Below the pieces are notes generated by a model. The model searched no databases, was not told the origin of the DNA, and saw nothing but the letters and a program-made list of their open reading frames with translations. From Anaerolineae bacterium (lineage in GTDB: Bacteria > Chloroflexota > Anaerolineae > JAAYZQ01), in assembly GCA_016926595.1 (NCBI GenBank), contig JAFGOG010000594.1, positions 1 to 20,679 of the forward strand: a stretch of DNA of 20,679 bases. Reading direction: 5' to 3'. Positions 15,349-20,679 of this stretch are shown in pieces. Positions within the stretch are counted from its first letter, which is position 1; each line of letters starts with the position of its first letter. The position numbers and the translations under genes are program-made.

Positions 15349-15372
15349 GCTGTCGGTGCTCCCACGGCCTTT
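15337..15372 (-). terminator. Intrinsic terminator T1 of the leader region
   Basis: Perfect 12-base stem AAAGGCCGTGGG / CCCACGGCCTTT with a 12-base loop, followed by TTGTTTG so that the U-rich tract runs from the stem outward. It begins 12 bases after the leader ORF stop codon. This is a strong factor-independent terminator in the sense of the downstream operon. Confidence 0.82.
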
Positions 15373-15388
15373 AGTTAACAATAACTAA
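15371..15388 (-). other. AU-rich hairpin enclosing the leader stop codon
   Basis: RNA UUAGUUA / UAACUAA with loop UUGU. The 5' arm contains the leader UAG stop and the 3' arm shares two bases with T1. A ribosome finishing the leader would melt it, so it could tie the state of T1 to leader translation. Weak on its own. Confidence 0.35.
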
Positions 15389-15480
15389 TGGCACCAGGGC
15401 GCACTACGACACGGGCCGGTGGCGGCGACGCCGGCCGGCTGGCGGCGAGACACAAAGCACATAGGACTATCGTAGAGCAT
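15385..15480 (-). CDS. Leader peptide (31 codons) of the attenuated operon
   Basis: Short ORF starting ATG at 15480 with perfect AAGGAGGT eight bases upstream, about 24 bases after the predicted transcript start. The product begins MLYDSPMCFV, continues through an Arg-Arg-Gln-Pro segment (SRRQPAG) and ends PCRSAPWCH before UAG. There is no run of one amino acid, as in classic biosynthetic leaders; it holds one Trp, three Cys and one His. The stop is 12 bases before terminator T1. The combination suggests ribosome-mediated attenuation, with the nascent peptide stalling the ribosome when a drug or starvation signal is present. It is too short for routine gene calling. No homologue is recognised by eye. 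Confidence 0.8.
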   Translation of the reverse strand: MLYDSPMCFVSRRQPAGVAATGPCRSAPWCH

Positions 15481-15510
15481 GCCCTTTACCTCCTTCAACA
15501 AGATGCGGCG

Positions 15511-15539
15511 ATTATAGATCGTTCCTGGGAAGATGTCAA
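15511..15539 (-). promoter_or_regulatory. Consensus sigma-70 promoter of the leader-controlled operon
   Basis: Minus strand: TTGACA (15539-15534), a 17-base spacer and TATAAT (15516-15511), perfect at both hexamers. Transcription should start near 15504. It lies between the stop of the upstream membrane-protein gene (15574) and the leader ORF, so the operon has its own promoter and control is left to the leader. Confidence 0.88.
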
Positions 15540-15573
15540 ATTGGCGATCGGGTTTTGTAAGCTATGCTACGGA

Positions 15574-16383
15574 TTACGACCCAAACCAAAGCAGAATCAC
15601 CAGCCCGACCAACGCCACGGCGCCATACTCGACCAGCACCCGCCGCGTCAGCCGGCCTTGGAGCTGCTGGTTGGCCAGGCCGGTAAAGACATAGAACCCC
15701 AACAGTAGAAGCAGACCACCGGCGATGCCGCCGATCCTCCAGTAGTTCATGGCCCAGATGATCTCGGCGGTGCTCAGCCCGGCGATGAGCGCATACAACG
15801 CCGTGCGAGCAAACCCCTGTCCGGCGCTGCGTAGGAACTCGAGCGCCAGCAGGCTGCTGACCAGCATCACGGCGGTGGCCGATACCAGGCTGCGCGCCTT
15901 GAGCGAGTAGAGCAACACATAGATGACCAACGCCAGCAGGTAAGCCCAGCCGTTCAGGCTCAGCCGGGCGATCGGATAGCGGCTGTCTTCGGGGTCGACG
16001 GTGATATATTCGGCACTGATGACCAGGATCAGGACCAGCCCGGTCAGGGCCATGCCGCCAAGCCGGTAAAAGGCTGTTGGCGCCTGGGGCAGGAGGACTA
16101 CCGCCAGCAGCACGGTCAGCGCCGGCAGCGTCCAGGTGACAAAGCTGTAGCGGGCCTCGATGCGGCGGGCGGTGGGATGCGAGCGGACGATGGCGTCGGT
16201 GCCGGCGCAGGTAATCCCCACAAGCAGCGCCGCCATCAGCCCGGTCTGCGTCACTTCTATCTTTAGCGGCGAGCCCAGCACCGTCAGCTCACGGGTCCAG
16301 GTCGAGAGCTGCAGGAAGGTGGCCAGGATCAGGCCCAGCACCACCAGCGCCGCCACCACGCTGGCCCGGTCACGGTAGAACAT
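15574..16383 (-). CDS. Polytopic membrane protein of unknown function
   Basis: A 269-residue protein with about eight hydrophobic helices and short loops. One conserved-looking loop is acidic (AEYITVDPEDSRYPIAR, near residues 123-139) and another basic (RSHPTARRIEARYSF, near 67-81). I do not recognise the family. GGAGG lies 10 bases before the ATG at 16383. It has its own near-consensus promoter, which faces away from the radical SAM promoter. The operon promoter at 15511-15539 starts just after its stop, so it is probably transcribed alone, although read-through into the leader region is possible. No transport or catalytic motif is evident. Confidence 0.75.
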   Translation of the reverse strand: MFYRDRASVVAALVVLGLILATFLQLSTWTRELTVLGSPLKIEVTQTGLMAALLVGITCAGTDAIVRSHPTARRIEARYSFVTWTLPALTVLLAVVLLPQAPTAFYRLGGMALTGLVLILVISAEYITVDPEDSRYPIARLSLNGWAYLLALVIYVLLYSLKARSLVSATAVMLVSSLLALEFLRSAGQGFARTALYALIAGLSTAEIIWAMNYWRIGGIAGGLLLLLGFYVFTGLANQQLQGRLTRRVLVEYGAVALVGLVILLWFGS

Positions 16384-16407
16384 TCGGTTACGGCCTCCAG
16401 TCAGGCC

Positions 16408-16436
16408 ATTCTACCTTGGCGGCGGCTATTTGTCAA
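16408..16436 (-). promoter_or_regulatory. Promoter of the polytopic membrane-protein gene
   Basis: Minus strand: TTGACA (16436-16431), a 17-base spacer and TAGAAT (16413-16408), eleven of twelve consensus bases. It reads toward the ATG at 16383, with a very short leader. It is divergent from the radical SAM promoter 45 bp away, and both -35 boxes sit in the same context, TTGACAAAT. Confidence 0.75.
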
Positions 16437-16481
16437 ACTGCCCGGAACTGGAAGAACTGCTGCCAAGAACTGATCGCCATC

Positions 16482-16509
16482 TTGACAAATCGAACATTAG
16501 TGCTATAAT
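16482..16509 (+). promoter_or_regulatory. Promoter of the radical SAM-dCTPase unit
   Basis: TTGACA (16482-16487), a 16-base spacer and TATAAT (16504-16509). The start site would be near 16516, immediately before AGGAGGTAAGGAG and the ATG at 16533. It is divergent from the membrane-protein promoter. The whole 149-bp region between the two genes is occupied by these two promoters and leaders. Confidence 0.78.
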
Positions 16510-16532
16510 GGACTGTGAGGAGGTAAGGAGAC

Positions 16533-17675
16533 ATGGATGTCGTGGAAAAGATCGAGCTCTTGGGCCGGGCCGCTCAGCACGACCTGTGCGCCGCCTGCGG
16601 CAGCGATGCCTCGCGCAAGCGCGACGAGATGGATCGCTGGATCTATCCCGTGGCCATGCCCGACGGCAGGCGGGTGCGGCTGCTCAAAATCCTGCAGACC
16701 AACGTCTGCGAGAAGAACTGCTACTATTGCGCCAACCGCGCCGGGCGCGACGTGGAGCGGATCAGCTTTGGCGCCGAAGAGCTGGCCGCCGTCTTTGACC
16801 AGATGCACCGGGCCAACTTGGTGGAGGGCCTCTTTCTCAGTTCTGGTGTGTGCGCCGGGTCCGACCGGTCGATGGATCGGATGATCGCCTGCGTCGAGCT
16901 GATCCGCCAGCGCTACGCCTTCTCTGGCTATGTCCATCTCAAGCTGCTGCCAGGCGCCTCGGAGGCGCACGTCGAGCGGGCCATGCAGATCGCCGACCGG
17001 GTCTCGGTCAACCTCGAAGCGCCCAGCGCCGACCGCCTGGCCGCCATCGCCCCGGTCAAGGATTTCGAGTCGCTGGCGCGGCCGCTGCACACCGCCAAGC
17101 GCCTGCGCGACGCCAGCGGCGGCCGGCTGGCCCGGGCCGGTCAGACCACCCAGTTCGTCGTCGGCGCCGCTGGCGAATCAGACCAGGAGATCCTGGCCGC
17201 CACCGCCAGGCTATACCGCGACGTGGACCTGACCCGCGCCTATTTCAGCGCCTTCCAGCCGATCCCCGGCACGCCGCTGGACGGCCGGCCGCCGACGCCC
17301 ACCTGGCGCGAGCACCGCCTGTACCAGTCGGACTGGCTGCTGCGGTTCTATGGTTTTACCTTCAGCGACCTGGTGTTCGACCCGGCTGGCAACCTGCCCC
17401 GTGAGGCCGATCCGAAGCAGGTCTACGCCCACGCCCACCCGGAATGCTACCCGGTGGAGGTGAACCGCGCCTCGCGGGAGGAGCTGTTGCGCGTGCCGGG
17501 GATGGGCCCGCGATCGGTGACGCGCCTGATGCAGTGGCGGCGCCAGGGGACGCTGCGCGACCTAGCTGATCTCAGAAAGGCCGGGGCGGTGGCCGAACGG
17601 GCGGCCCCCTACATCCTGCTCGACGGCAGGCAGCCGCCGCACCAGCTCAAGCTGTGGGAGGAGTGGCCCGAGTGA
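16533..17675 (+). CDS. Radical SAM protein of the putative DNA modification/repair family, with C-terminal HhH
   Basis: A 380-residue radical SAM enzyme. The [4Fe-4S] motif CxxxCxxC is Cys59, Cys63, Cys66 (NVCEKNCYYCANR). It matches the family named 'putative DNA modification/repair radical SAM protein' at several stretches: LLKILQTN, EGLFLSSGV, GYVHLKLLPGAS, DRVSVNLEAPS, GQTTQFVVGA and REHRLYQSDWLLRFYGF. The C-terminal helix-hairpin-helix (VPGMGPRSVTRLMQWRRQG, near 325-343) suggests DNA contact. Two further cysteines (CAAC, 19-22) lie near the N-terminus. In other genomes this family often neighbours a uracil-DNA-glycosylase-like partner; none is visible here. Its TGA overlaps the GTG of the nucleotide pyrophosphohydrolase gene. 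The reaction is not established. Confidence 0.9.
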   Translation: MDVVEKIELLGRAAQHDLCAACGSDASRKRDEMDRWIYPVAMPDGRRVRLLKILQTNVCEKNCYYCANRAGRDVERISFGAEELAAVFDQMHRANLVEGLFLSSGVCAGSDRSMDRMIACVELIRQRYAFSGYVHLKLLPGASEAHVERAMQIADRVSVNLEAPSADRLAAIAPVKDFESLARPLHTAKRLRDASGGRLARAGQTTQFVVGAAGESDQEILAATARLYRDVDLTRAYFSAFQPIPGTPLDGRPPTPTWREHRLYQSDWLLRFYGFTFSDLVFDPAGNLPREADPKQVYAHAHPECYPVEVNRASREELLRVPGMGPRSVTRLMQWRRQGTLRDLADLRKAGAVAERAAPYILLDGRQPPHQLKLWEEWPE

Positions 17676-18052
17676 GCGACGAGACCGATGCCTGTACGAC
17701 TGTTGGTGAGCTGCGGCAGGCCGTGGCCGCCTTTGTCGACGCCCGCGACTGGCGGCCGTTTCACACCGCCAAGAACCTGAGCATGTCGATCGCCATCGAG
17801 GCGGCCGAGCTGATGGAGCGGTTCCAGTGGCTTACCCCCGACGAAGCGCTGGCCGCTGTGGGCGAGCCGGCCGAGCGCGCCGCCGTGGCCGAAGAGCTGG
17901 CCGACATTGTCATCTATTGCCTCAGCCTGAGCAACGCCCTGGACCTGGACCTCAGCTCGGCGGTGCTGGGCAAGCTGCGGACCAACGAGCATCGCTACCC
18001 CGTCGGCGAGTTCCGGGGTCGCTTCCGCCGGCCGCAACGCAGCAGGAAGTAA
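17672..18052 (+). CDS. MazG-like nucleotide pyrophosphohydrolase, dCTPase (DCTPP1/RS21-C6) type
   Basis: A 126-residue all-alpha pyrophosphohydrolase that would split dNTPs to dNMP and pyrophosphate. Metal-binding ExxE and EExxD motifs are present: Glu43/Glu46 (IEAAELMERFQW) and Glu74-Glu75-Asp78 (EELADIVIY). RDWRPFH near residue 25, KNL, and KLRTNEHRYPV near the C-terminus match dCTP pyrophosphatase 1-type proteins rather than long tandem MazG. The GTG at 17672 was chosen because it overlaps the upstream TGA (GTGA) and has GGGAGGAG about 10 bases upstream; an earlier in-frame GTG at 17654 is less suitable. The 4-bp overlap couples it to the radical SAM gene, suggesting nucleotide-pool cleaning linked to DNA modification or repair. 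Confidence 0.85.
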   Translation: MSDETDACTTVGELRQAVAAFVDARDWRPFHTAKNLSMSIAIEAAELMERFQWLTPDEALAAVGEPAERAAVAEELADIVIYCLSLSNALDLDLSSAVLGKLRTNEHRYPVGEFRGRFRRPQRSRK

Positions 18053-18084
18053 TCTCGCTGCCTTCACAACCTCACCTTGCCGAT

Positions 18085-18113
18085 TTGACAACCCCGCTCA
18101 CCAGTGGTAGAAT
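18085..18113 (+). promoter_or_regulatory. Promoter of the TetR-RND unit
   Basis: TTGACA (18085-18090), a 17-base spacer and TAGAAT (18108-18113), eleven of twelve consensus bases. Transcription would begin near 18120, just before the operator palindrome and 48 bases before the TetR ATG. Confidence 0.78.
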
Positions 18114-18123
18114 CGCCCCTTGT

Positions 18124-18141
18124 ACTGAACGAACGTTCAGT
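18124..18141 (+). promoter_or_regulatory. Predicted TetR operator palindrome
   Basis: ACTGAACG-AA-CGTTCAGT, two perfect 8-base arms separated by two bases, at about +4 to +21 of the predicted transcript. The core GAACGAACGTTC resembles known TetR/AcrR operators. It probably binds the product of the next gene and represses the RND pump together with tetR. Binding is inferred. Confidence 0.75.
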
Positions 18142-18167
18142 CAGATAACCACCAAAGGGGGCACAGG

Positions 18168-18797
18168 ATGCCAGAAGAAAAACTGGCCTCGGGGCGCCAG
18201 CGCATCCTTGATCAGGCGCAGCGGCTCTTTTCGGCTCGCGGCTATCACGGCGTGTCGATCCGCGACATTGCCCGGGCCTGTGAGCTATCGAACGCGGTCC
18301 TCTACTACCACTTTGGCAGCAAGCGAAACCTCTACTTTGAGGTATTGAGAGAGCACATCTCGACGCTGTCCCACCACCTGCGGGAAGCAGGCGAGATCGC
18401 CGGCTCCTGCCGGGAGCGACTGGCCAACATGGCCCGCGCCTATGCTCAGATGATCCTCGAGTACCAGGACACCGTGCAGCTCCTGCTCCGCGACCTGGCC
18501 CAGTTCGATTGGGAAGAGGTCATGCAAATGCTGCCTGATCTTGAGACGCAAATGCCTTCAGCCGTCGCAAAAGTCCTGGAACAGGGCATCGCCAGCGGCG
18601 AGGTGCGGACGCTGGATGTGCACCGCGTGGATATGCTGCTGCTGGGTATGATCAGCTCCCTGGTCGCCCTCCGAGCCAGACAGCCTGGCATGACTACCAT
18701 CCTGGACGAGGACGTGGGCTTGGTCATCGACGTCCTGTTTGAAGGGATCAAACCGCCGTCAACTACAGCGAAAGACAAAGGAGATGTTTCTGCATGA
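18168..18797 (+). CDS. TetR/AcrR-family transcriptional regulator
   Basis: A 209-residue repressor of normal family length. The DNA-binding domain occupies residues 10-57, with the helix-turn-helix IRDIARACELSNAVLYYHF (31-49) and the usual KRNLYFEV following. The C-terminal domain is all-helical and would bind an inducer. AAAGGGGG precedes the ATG at 18168. A palindromic operator lies between promoter and start codon. The stop overlaps the RND pump ATG by 4 bp (ATGA, 18794-18797), so regulator and pump are one translationally coupled unit and probably autoregulated. The inducer is unknown, perhaps a pump substrate. Confidence 0.93.
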   Translation: MPEEKLASGRQRILDQAQRLFSARGYHGVSIRDIARACELSNAVLYYHFGSKRNLYFEVLREHISTLSHHLREAGEIAGSCRERLANMARAYAQMILEYQDTVQLLLRDLAQFDWEEVMQMLPDLETQMPSAVAKVLEQGIASGEVRTLDVHRVDMLLLGMISSLVALRARQPGMTTILDEDVGLVIDVLFEGIKPPSTTAKDKGDVSA

Positions 18798-20679
18798 TCA
18801 CAACCATCATCGACCGTTTGACCCGCGCATCGCTGCGTTTCAAGTGGGTCACCCTTGGCCTGGCGCTCCTGGCGCTGGTCGCGGGCGTCCTGGCCCTGAC
18901 CCAATTGAAACAAGAGCTGATCCCCTCGATCGATTTTCCGGCGAATATCGTGCTCGCGCTCAACCAGGGCGCCAAGGCAGAGGCGATGCGCGACCGGGTG
19001 ACCATCCCCCTCGAGAAAGCCGTCCAGCAGATTAAAGGGGTGGTCAACGTCCAGTCGATGACGTCCGACGGCGTGGCCTACCTGGTGATCATGAGCGAAT
19101 TCGGCCTGGACCAGGAGGCGCTTCGCGCTCAAGTCCGAAACGCCATAGAAGGGATCGCCTATCCGGCCGGCATGGCGACCCCAGAGCTGCTCACCTTTGG
19201 CATGGACGATCTGCCCCTGGTCTATGCCAGCGTCTCCGCCGACCGGCCGCTGGCAGAGCTGAAGGAGCTGGTCAAGTCTGACATCGCACCGGCGCTCGAA
19301 GAGGTGCCGGGCATCGCCGACGTGCAGGTCAGTGGCGGGCAGGAGCTTCCGGCCGAGCCTTCTCCAACCCAAGAGCCGGCCCCAGAGCGACAGCCGACGC
19401 CAGAACCGACGCCGACCACTGCGCCGACCACTGCGCCGGCCGGCGGCGGGTCCGCGTTGCCGCCCATGTGGCAGGCTGCCGGAAAGGCACAGGGCATCAA
19501 CCTGGCCACGGCCGGCGACGTGACCCCCCAGATCATTCGACAGTTGGCCAGCGCGGCCCCTCAACTGCTGGGGATGCTCACGGCCGAGAATCTCCGCGAT
19601 TTCTCGCCTGAGGTGCTGGCCTGGCTGCCGGCGAGTTATATCGAAACGCTGGATCCCGAGCTGCGCGCCGAGCTCGATCAACTGGCCCAGCCGGCAGGCG
19701 GGCTGGGGGCGCTGGCCGTCGCCGCAGAGGCCGAAGCGGCCGCACTAGCCGCCAACGCGCCGCCGCTCAGCGGCGCCTGGGTCCAACAGGCGGAGGGGAG
19801 CACGACAGGACCCATGTTCGAAACCGCCGCCGACCTGATAACCAGTGGCTATACCGACAGCGCCGCCGAGTTTCTCAATCTGCTCGTGGCCAATATGCCG
19901 CAAGCGCCACAACTGGTAGCCGACCTGACGCCGGATGTTATCGCCTGGCTGGTCGGGCAGGAGCAGGGTTTCCTGGAGAATCTCAGCCCAGTCACCCTCC
20001 GCCTACTGTCGCCGGCGGTGCTCTCCTCGCTGCCGGAGAGCTTTTATGCAGGACTCGACGCTGACCTGCGCGCCGAGCTGCAGGGGATCGCCAGCGGAAC
20101 GGCAGCCGCGTTCATCCCGGAAGACACAGTCGCCACGGTGGATGGGAACCCGGGCCTGATCCTGATGATCTACCAGGACGGCGAGGCCAATACCGTCTCG
20201 GCCAGCCACGACCTGTACGACAAAATGGAGGCGCTTGAGGCAGCCTATCCCGGCCTGCGCTTCGAAGTGACCTTTGAGCAGGCATCGTTTATCGAAGAGT
20301 CGATCAGCGGCGTGACCCGCGAGGGCGCCCTGGGCGCCCTCTTTGCCGTGCTCGTCATCCTCATCTTTCTCAGCGGCACGATCAACGGGCGTTACCGGCC
20401 CGCGTGGCGCAGCACCCTGGTCACAGGAGTCAGCATCCCCCTATCGGTATTCATGGCCTTTGCCCTGCTCAAGTGGCTGCCGCCGGTTACCGATCTAGCC
20501 CTGATCCCCCTGGCCAACGCCACACAAGGTATCCCCGTGCTGGGCACCATCGTCACGCTGATCCACCGCCTCTTCCCGTCCGACTTTACCCTGAACATCA
20601 TGACCCTGTCCGGCATGACCGTCGCCGTCGGACGGGTAGTGGACGATTCGATCGTCGTCCTGGAGAACATCTACCGCCA
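18794..20679 (+). CDS. RND efflux transporter (HAE1/AcrB-like), 3' end outside window
   Basis: Open for 628 codons to the window end. Helix TM1 (about 17-36) is followed by the first porter segment (QLKQELIPSIDFP; GVVNVQSMTSDG; GIADVQVSGG to residue 182). Then comes an unusual insert: a Pro/Thr/Glu-rich linker (183-217) and an Ala/Leu-rich part with two 57-residue repeats (242-298 and 377-433). Standard RND sequence resumes at VDGNPGLILMIYQDGEANTV, then TM2 and TM3. It ends in TM4, GRVVDDSIVVLENIY, with the two aspartates of the proton relay. The loop between TM3 and TM4 is also about 40 residues longer than in AcrB. The insert lies where the TolC-docking subdomain of AcrB would be, consistent with a cell lacking an outer membrane. 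Export of drugs or lipids is likely. Confidence 0.9.
   Translation, partial: MITTIIDRLTRASLRFKWVTLGLALLALVAGVLALTQLKQELIPSIDFPANIVLALNQGAKAEAMRDRVTIPLEKAVQQIKGVVNVQSMTSDGVAYLVIMSEFGLDQEALRAQVRNAIEGIAYPAGMATPELLTFGMDDLPLVYASVSADRPLAELKELVKSDIAPALEEVPGIADVQVSGGQELPAEPSPTQEPAPERQPTPEPTPTTAPTTAPAGGGSALPPMWQAAGKAQGINLATAGDVTPQIIRQLASAAPQLLGMLTAENLRDFSPEVLAWLPASYIETLDPELRAELDQLAQPAGGLGALAVAAEAEAAALAANAPPLSGAWVQQAEGSTTGPMFETAADLITSGYTDSAAEFLNLLVANMPQAPQLVADLTPDVIAWLVGQEQGFLENLSPVTLRLLSPAVLSSLPESFYAGLDADLRAELQGIASGTAAAFIPEDTVATVDGNPGLILMIYQDGEANTVSASHDLYDKMEALEAAYPGLRFEVTFEQASFIEESISGVTREGALGALFAVLVILIFLSGTINGRYRPAWRSTLVTGVSIPLSVFMAFALLKWLPPVTDLALIPLANATQGIPVLGTIVTLIHRLFPSDFTLNIMTLSGMTVAVGRVVDDSIVVLENIYR
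19517..19687 (+). repeat. Protein-level repeat 1 inside the RND pump insert
   Basis: Codes for residues 242-298, from DVTPQIIRQL to LDPELRAELDQLA. It aligns without gaps to residues 377-433, with 24 of 57 positions identical by my count. Helix-start motifs DxTPxxI and SPxVLxxLP recur in both copies. Confidence 0.7.
19922..20092 (+). repeat. Protein-level repeat 2 inside the RND pump insert
   Basis: Codes for residues 377-433, from DLTPDVIAWL to LDADLRAELQGIA, the partner of the repeat at 19517-19687. The 78-residue stretch between them is Ala-rich and includes PMFETAADL, which weakly echoes PMWQAAGKA before repeat 1, so the duplicated unit may be longer. Confidence 0.7.

Noticed and set aside
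15290..15372. Tandem hairpins as simple terminators of the upstream membrane-protein gene
   Set aside because: They lie downstream of the operon's own promoter and leader ORF, so they would block that operon too; their exchangeable arms point to attenuation.
15244..15381. Longer N-terminus for the ABC-2 permease, opening at 15381
   Set aside because: The extra 46 codons run through both terminator hairpins and lack a membrane-protein-like sequence; the ATG at 15243 has a strong ribosome site and matches the start of the hydrophobic protein.
15385..15480. Leader as a tryptophan, histidine or cysteine biosynthesis attenuator
   Set aside because: It has only one Trp, one His and three scattered Cys codons with no tandem run, and no biosynthetic gene follows.
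19370..19450. Short DNA repeat (Pro/Thr codons) in the RND gene as a mobile or CRISPR-like repeat
   Set aside because: It keeps the reading frame and encodes a Pro/Thr linker; units are imperfect and short, with no spacers.
18446..19681. 411-codon minus-strand open frame
   Set aside because: Antisense to the TetR and RND genes. It is an artefact of GC-rich codon bias: the composition is Arg/Gly/Asp/His-rich and no family motif is seen, while the opposite strand has clear motifs.

Overview
The window is GC-rich, densely coded bacterial DNA. It most resembles Chloroflexota (Anaerolineae/Caldilineae-like). That is an inference from three things: proteins with Pro/Thr-rich extracytoplasmic stretches, a bacterial RIO-type kinase beside tandem GNAT proteins, and an RND pump whose TolC-docking segment appears replaced. 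No rRNA, tRNA, CRISPR array, insertion sequence or phage gene was seen.

Layout. (1) 1-3065, plus strand: an AapQ-AapM-AapP-type amino-acid ABC importer, entered inside the first permease, followed by a TIM-barrel sugar isomerase-like protein (3125-3952). (2) 5342-3942, minus: a small Pro/Thr-tailed membrane protein or lipoprotein, an EamA-type transporter and a 75-residue zinc-ribbon protein, read from an extended -10 promoter. (3) 9056-5443, minus: a TetR regulator, an ABC ATPase, an ABC-2 permease and a flavodoxin-like gene broken by one frameshift. This unit has a consensus sigma-70 promoter with an inverted-repeat operator at its start site. (4) 15540-9227, minus: a six-gene operon of ABC-2 permease, MFS transporter, double GNAT, RIO kinase, second double GNAT and SAM methyltransferase. 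(5) 16383-15574, minus: an unknown polytopic membrane protein. (6) 16533-18052, plus: a radical SAM protein of the DNA modification/repair family, overlapping a dCTP-pyrophosphatase-like gene. (7) 18168 to the window end, plus: a TetR regulator with a palindromic operator and an RND efflux pump that runs off the window.

The strongest find is the 5' leader of operon 4. A perfect TTGACA-17-TATAAT promoter drives a 31-codon leader ORF with an ideal Shine-Dalgarno. It is followed by two intrinsic terminators with near-identical stems. The 3' arm of the first terminator is an exact complement of the 5' arm of the second, giving a 1-2-3-4 attenuator layout. Two transporters, two acetyltransferase-like proteins, a methyltransferase and a RIO kinase behind a ribosome-sensing leader suggest an operon induced by translation stress or antibiotics. 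That role is inferred; the leader architecture is read directly.

A second unusual point is the RND pump. Its first extracytoplasmic region carries a Pro/Thr linker and two 57-residue repeats where the TolC-docking segment of AcrB would lie.
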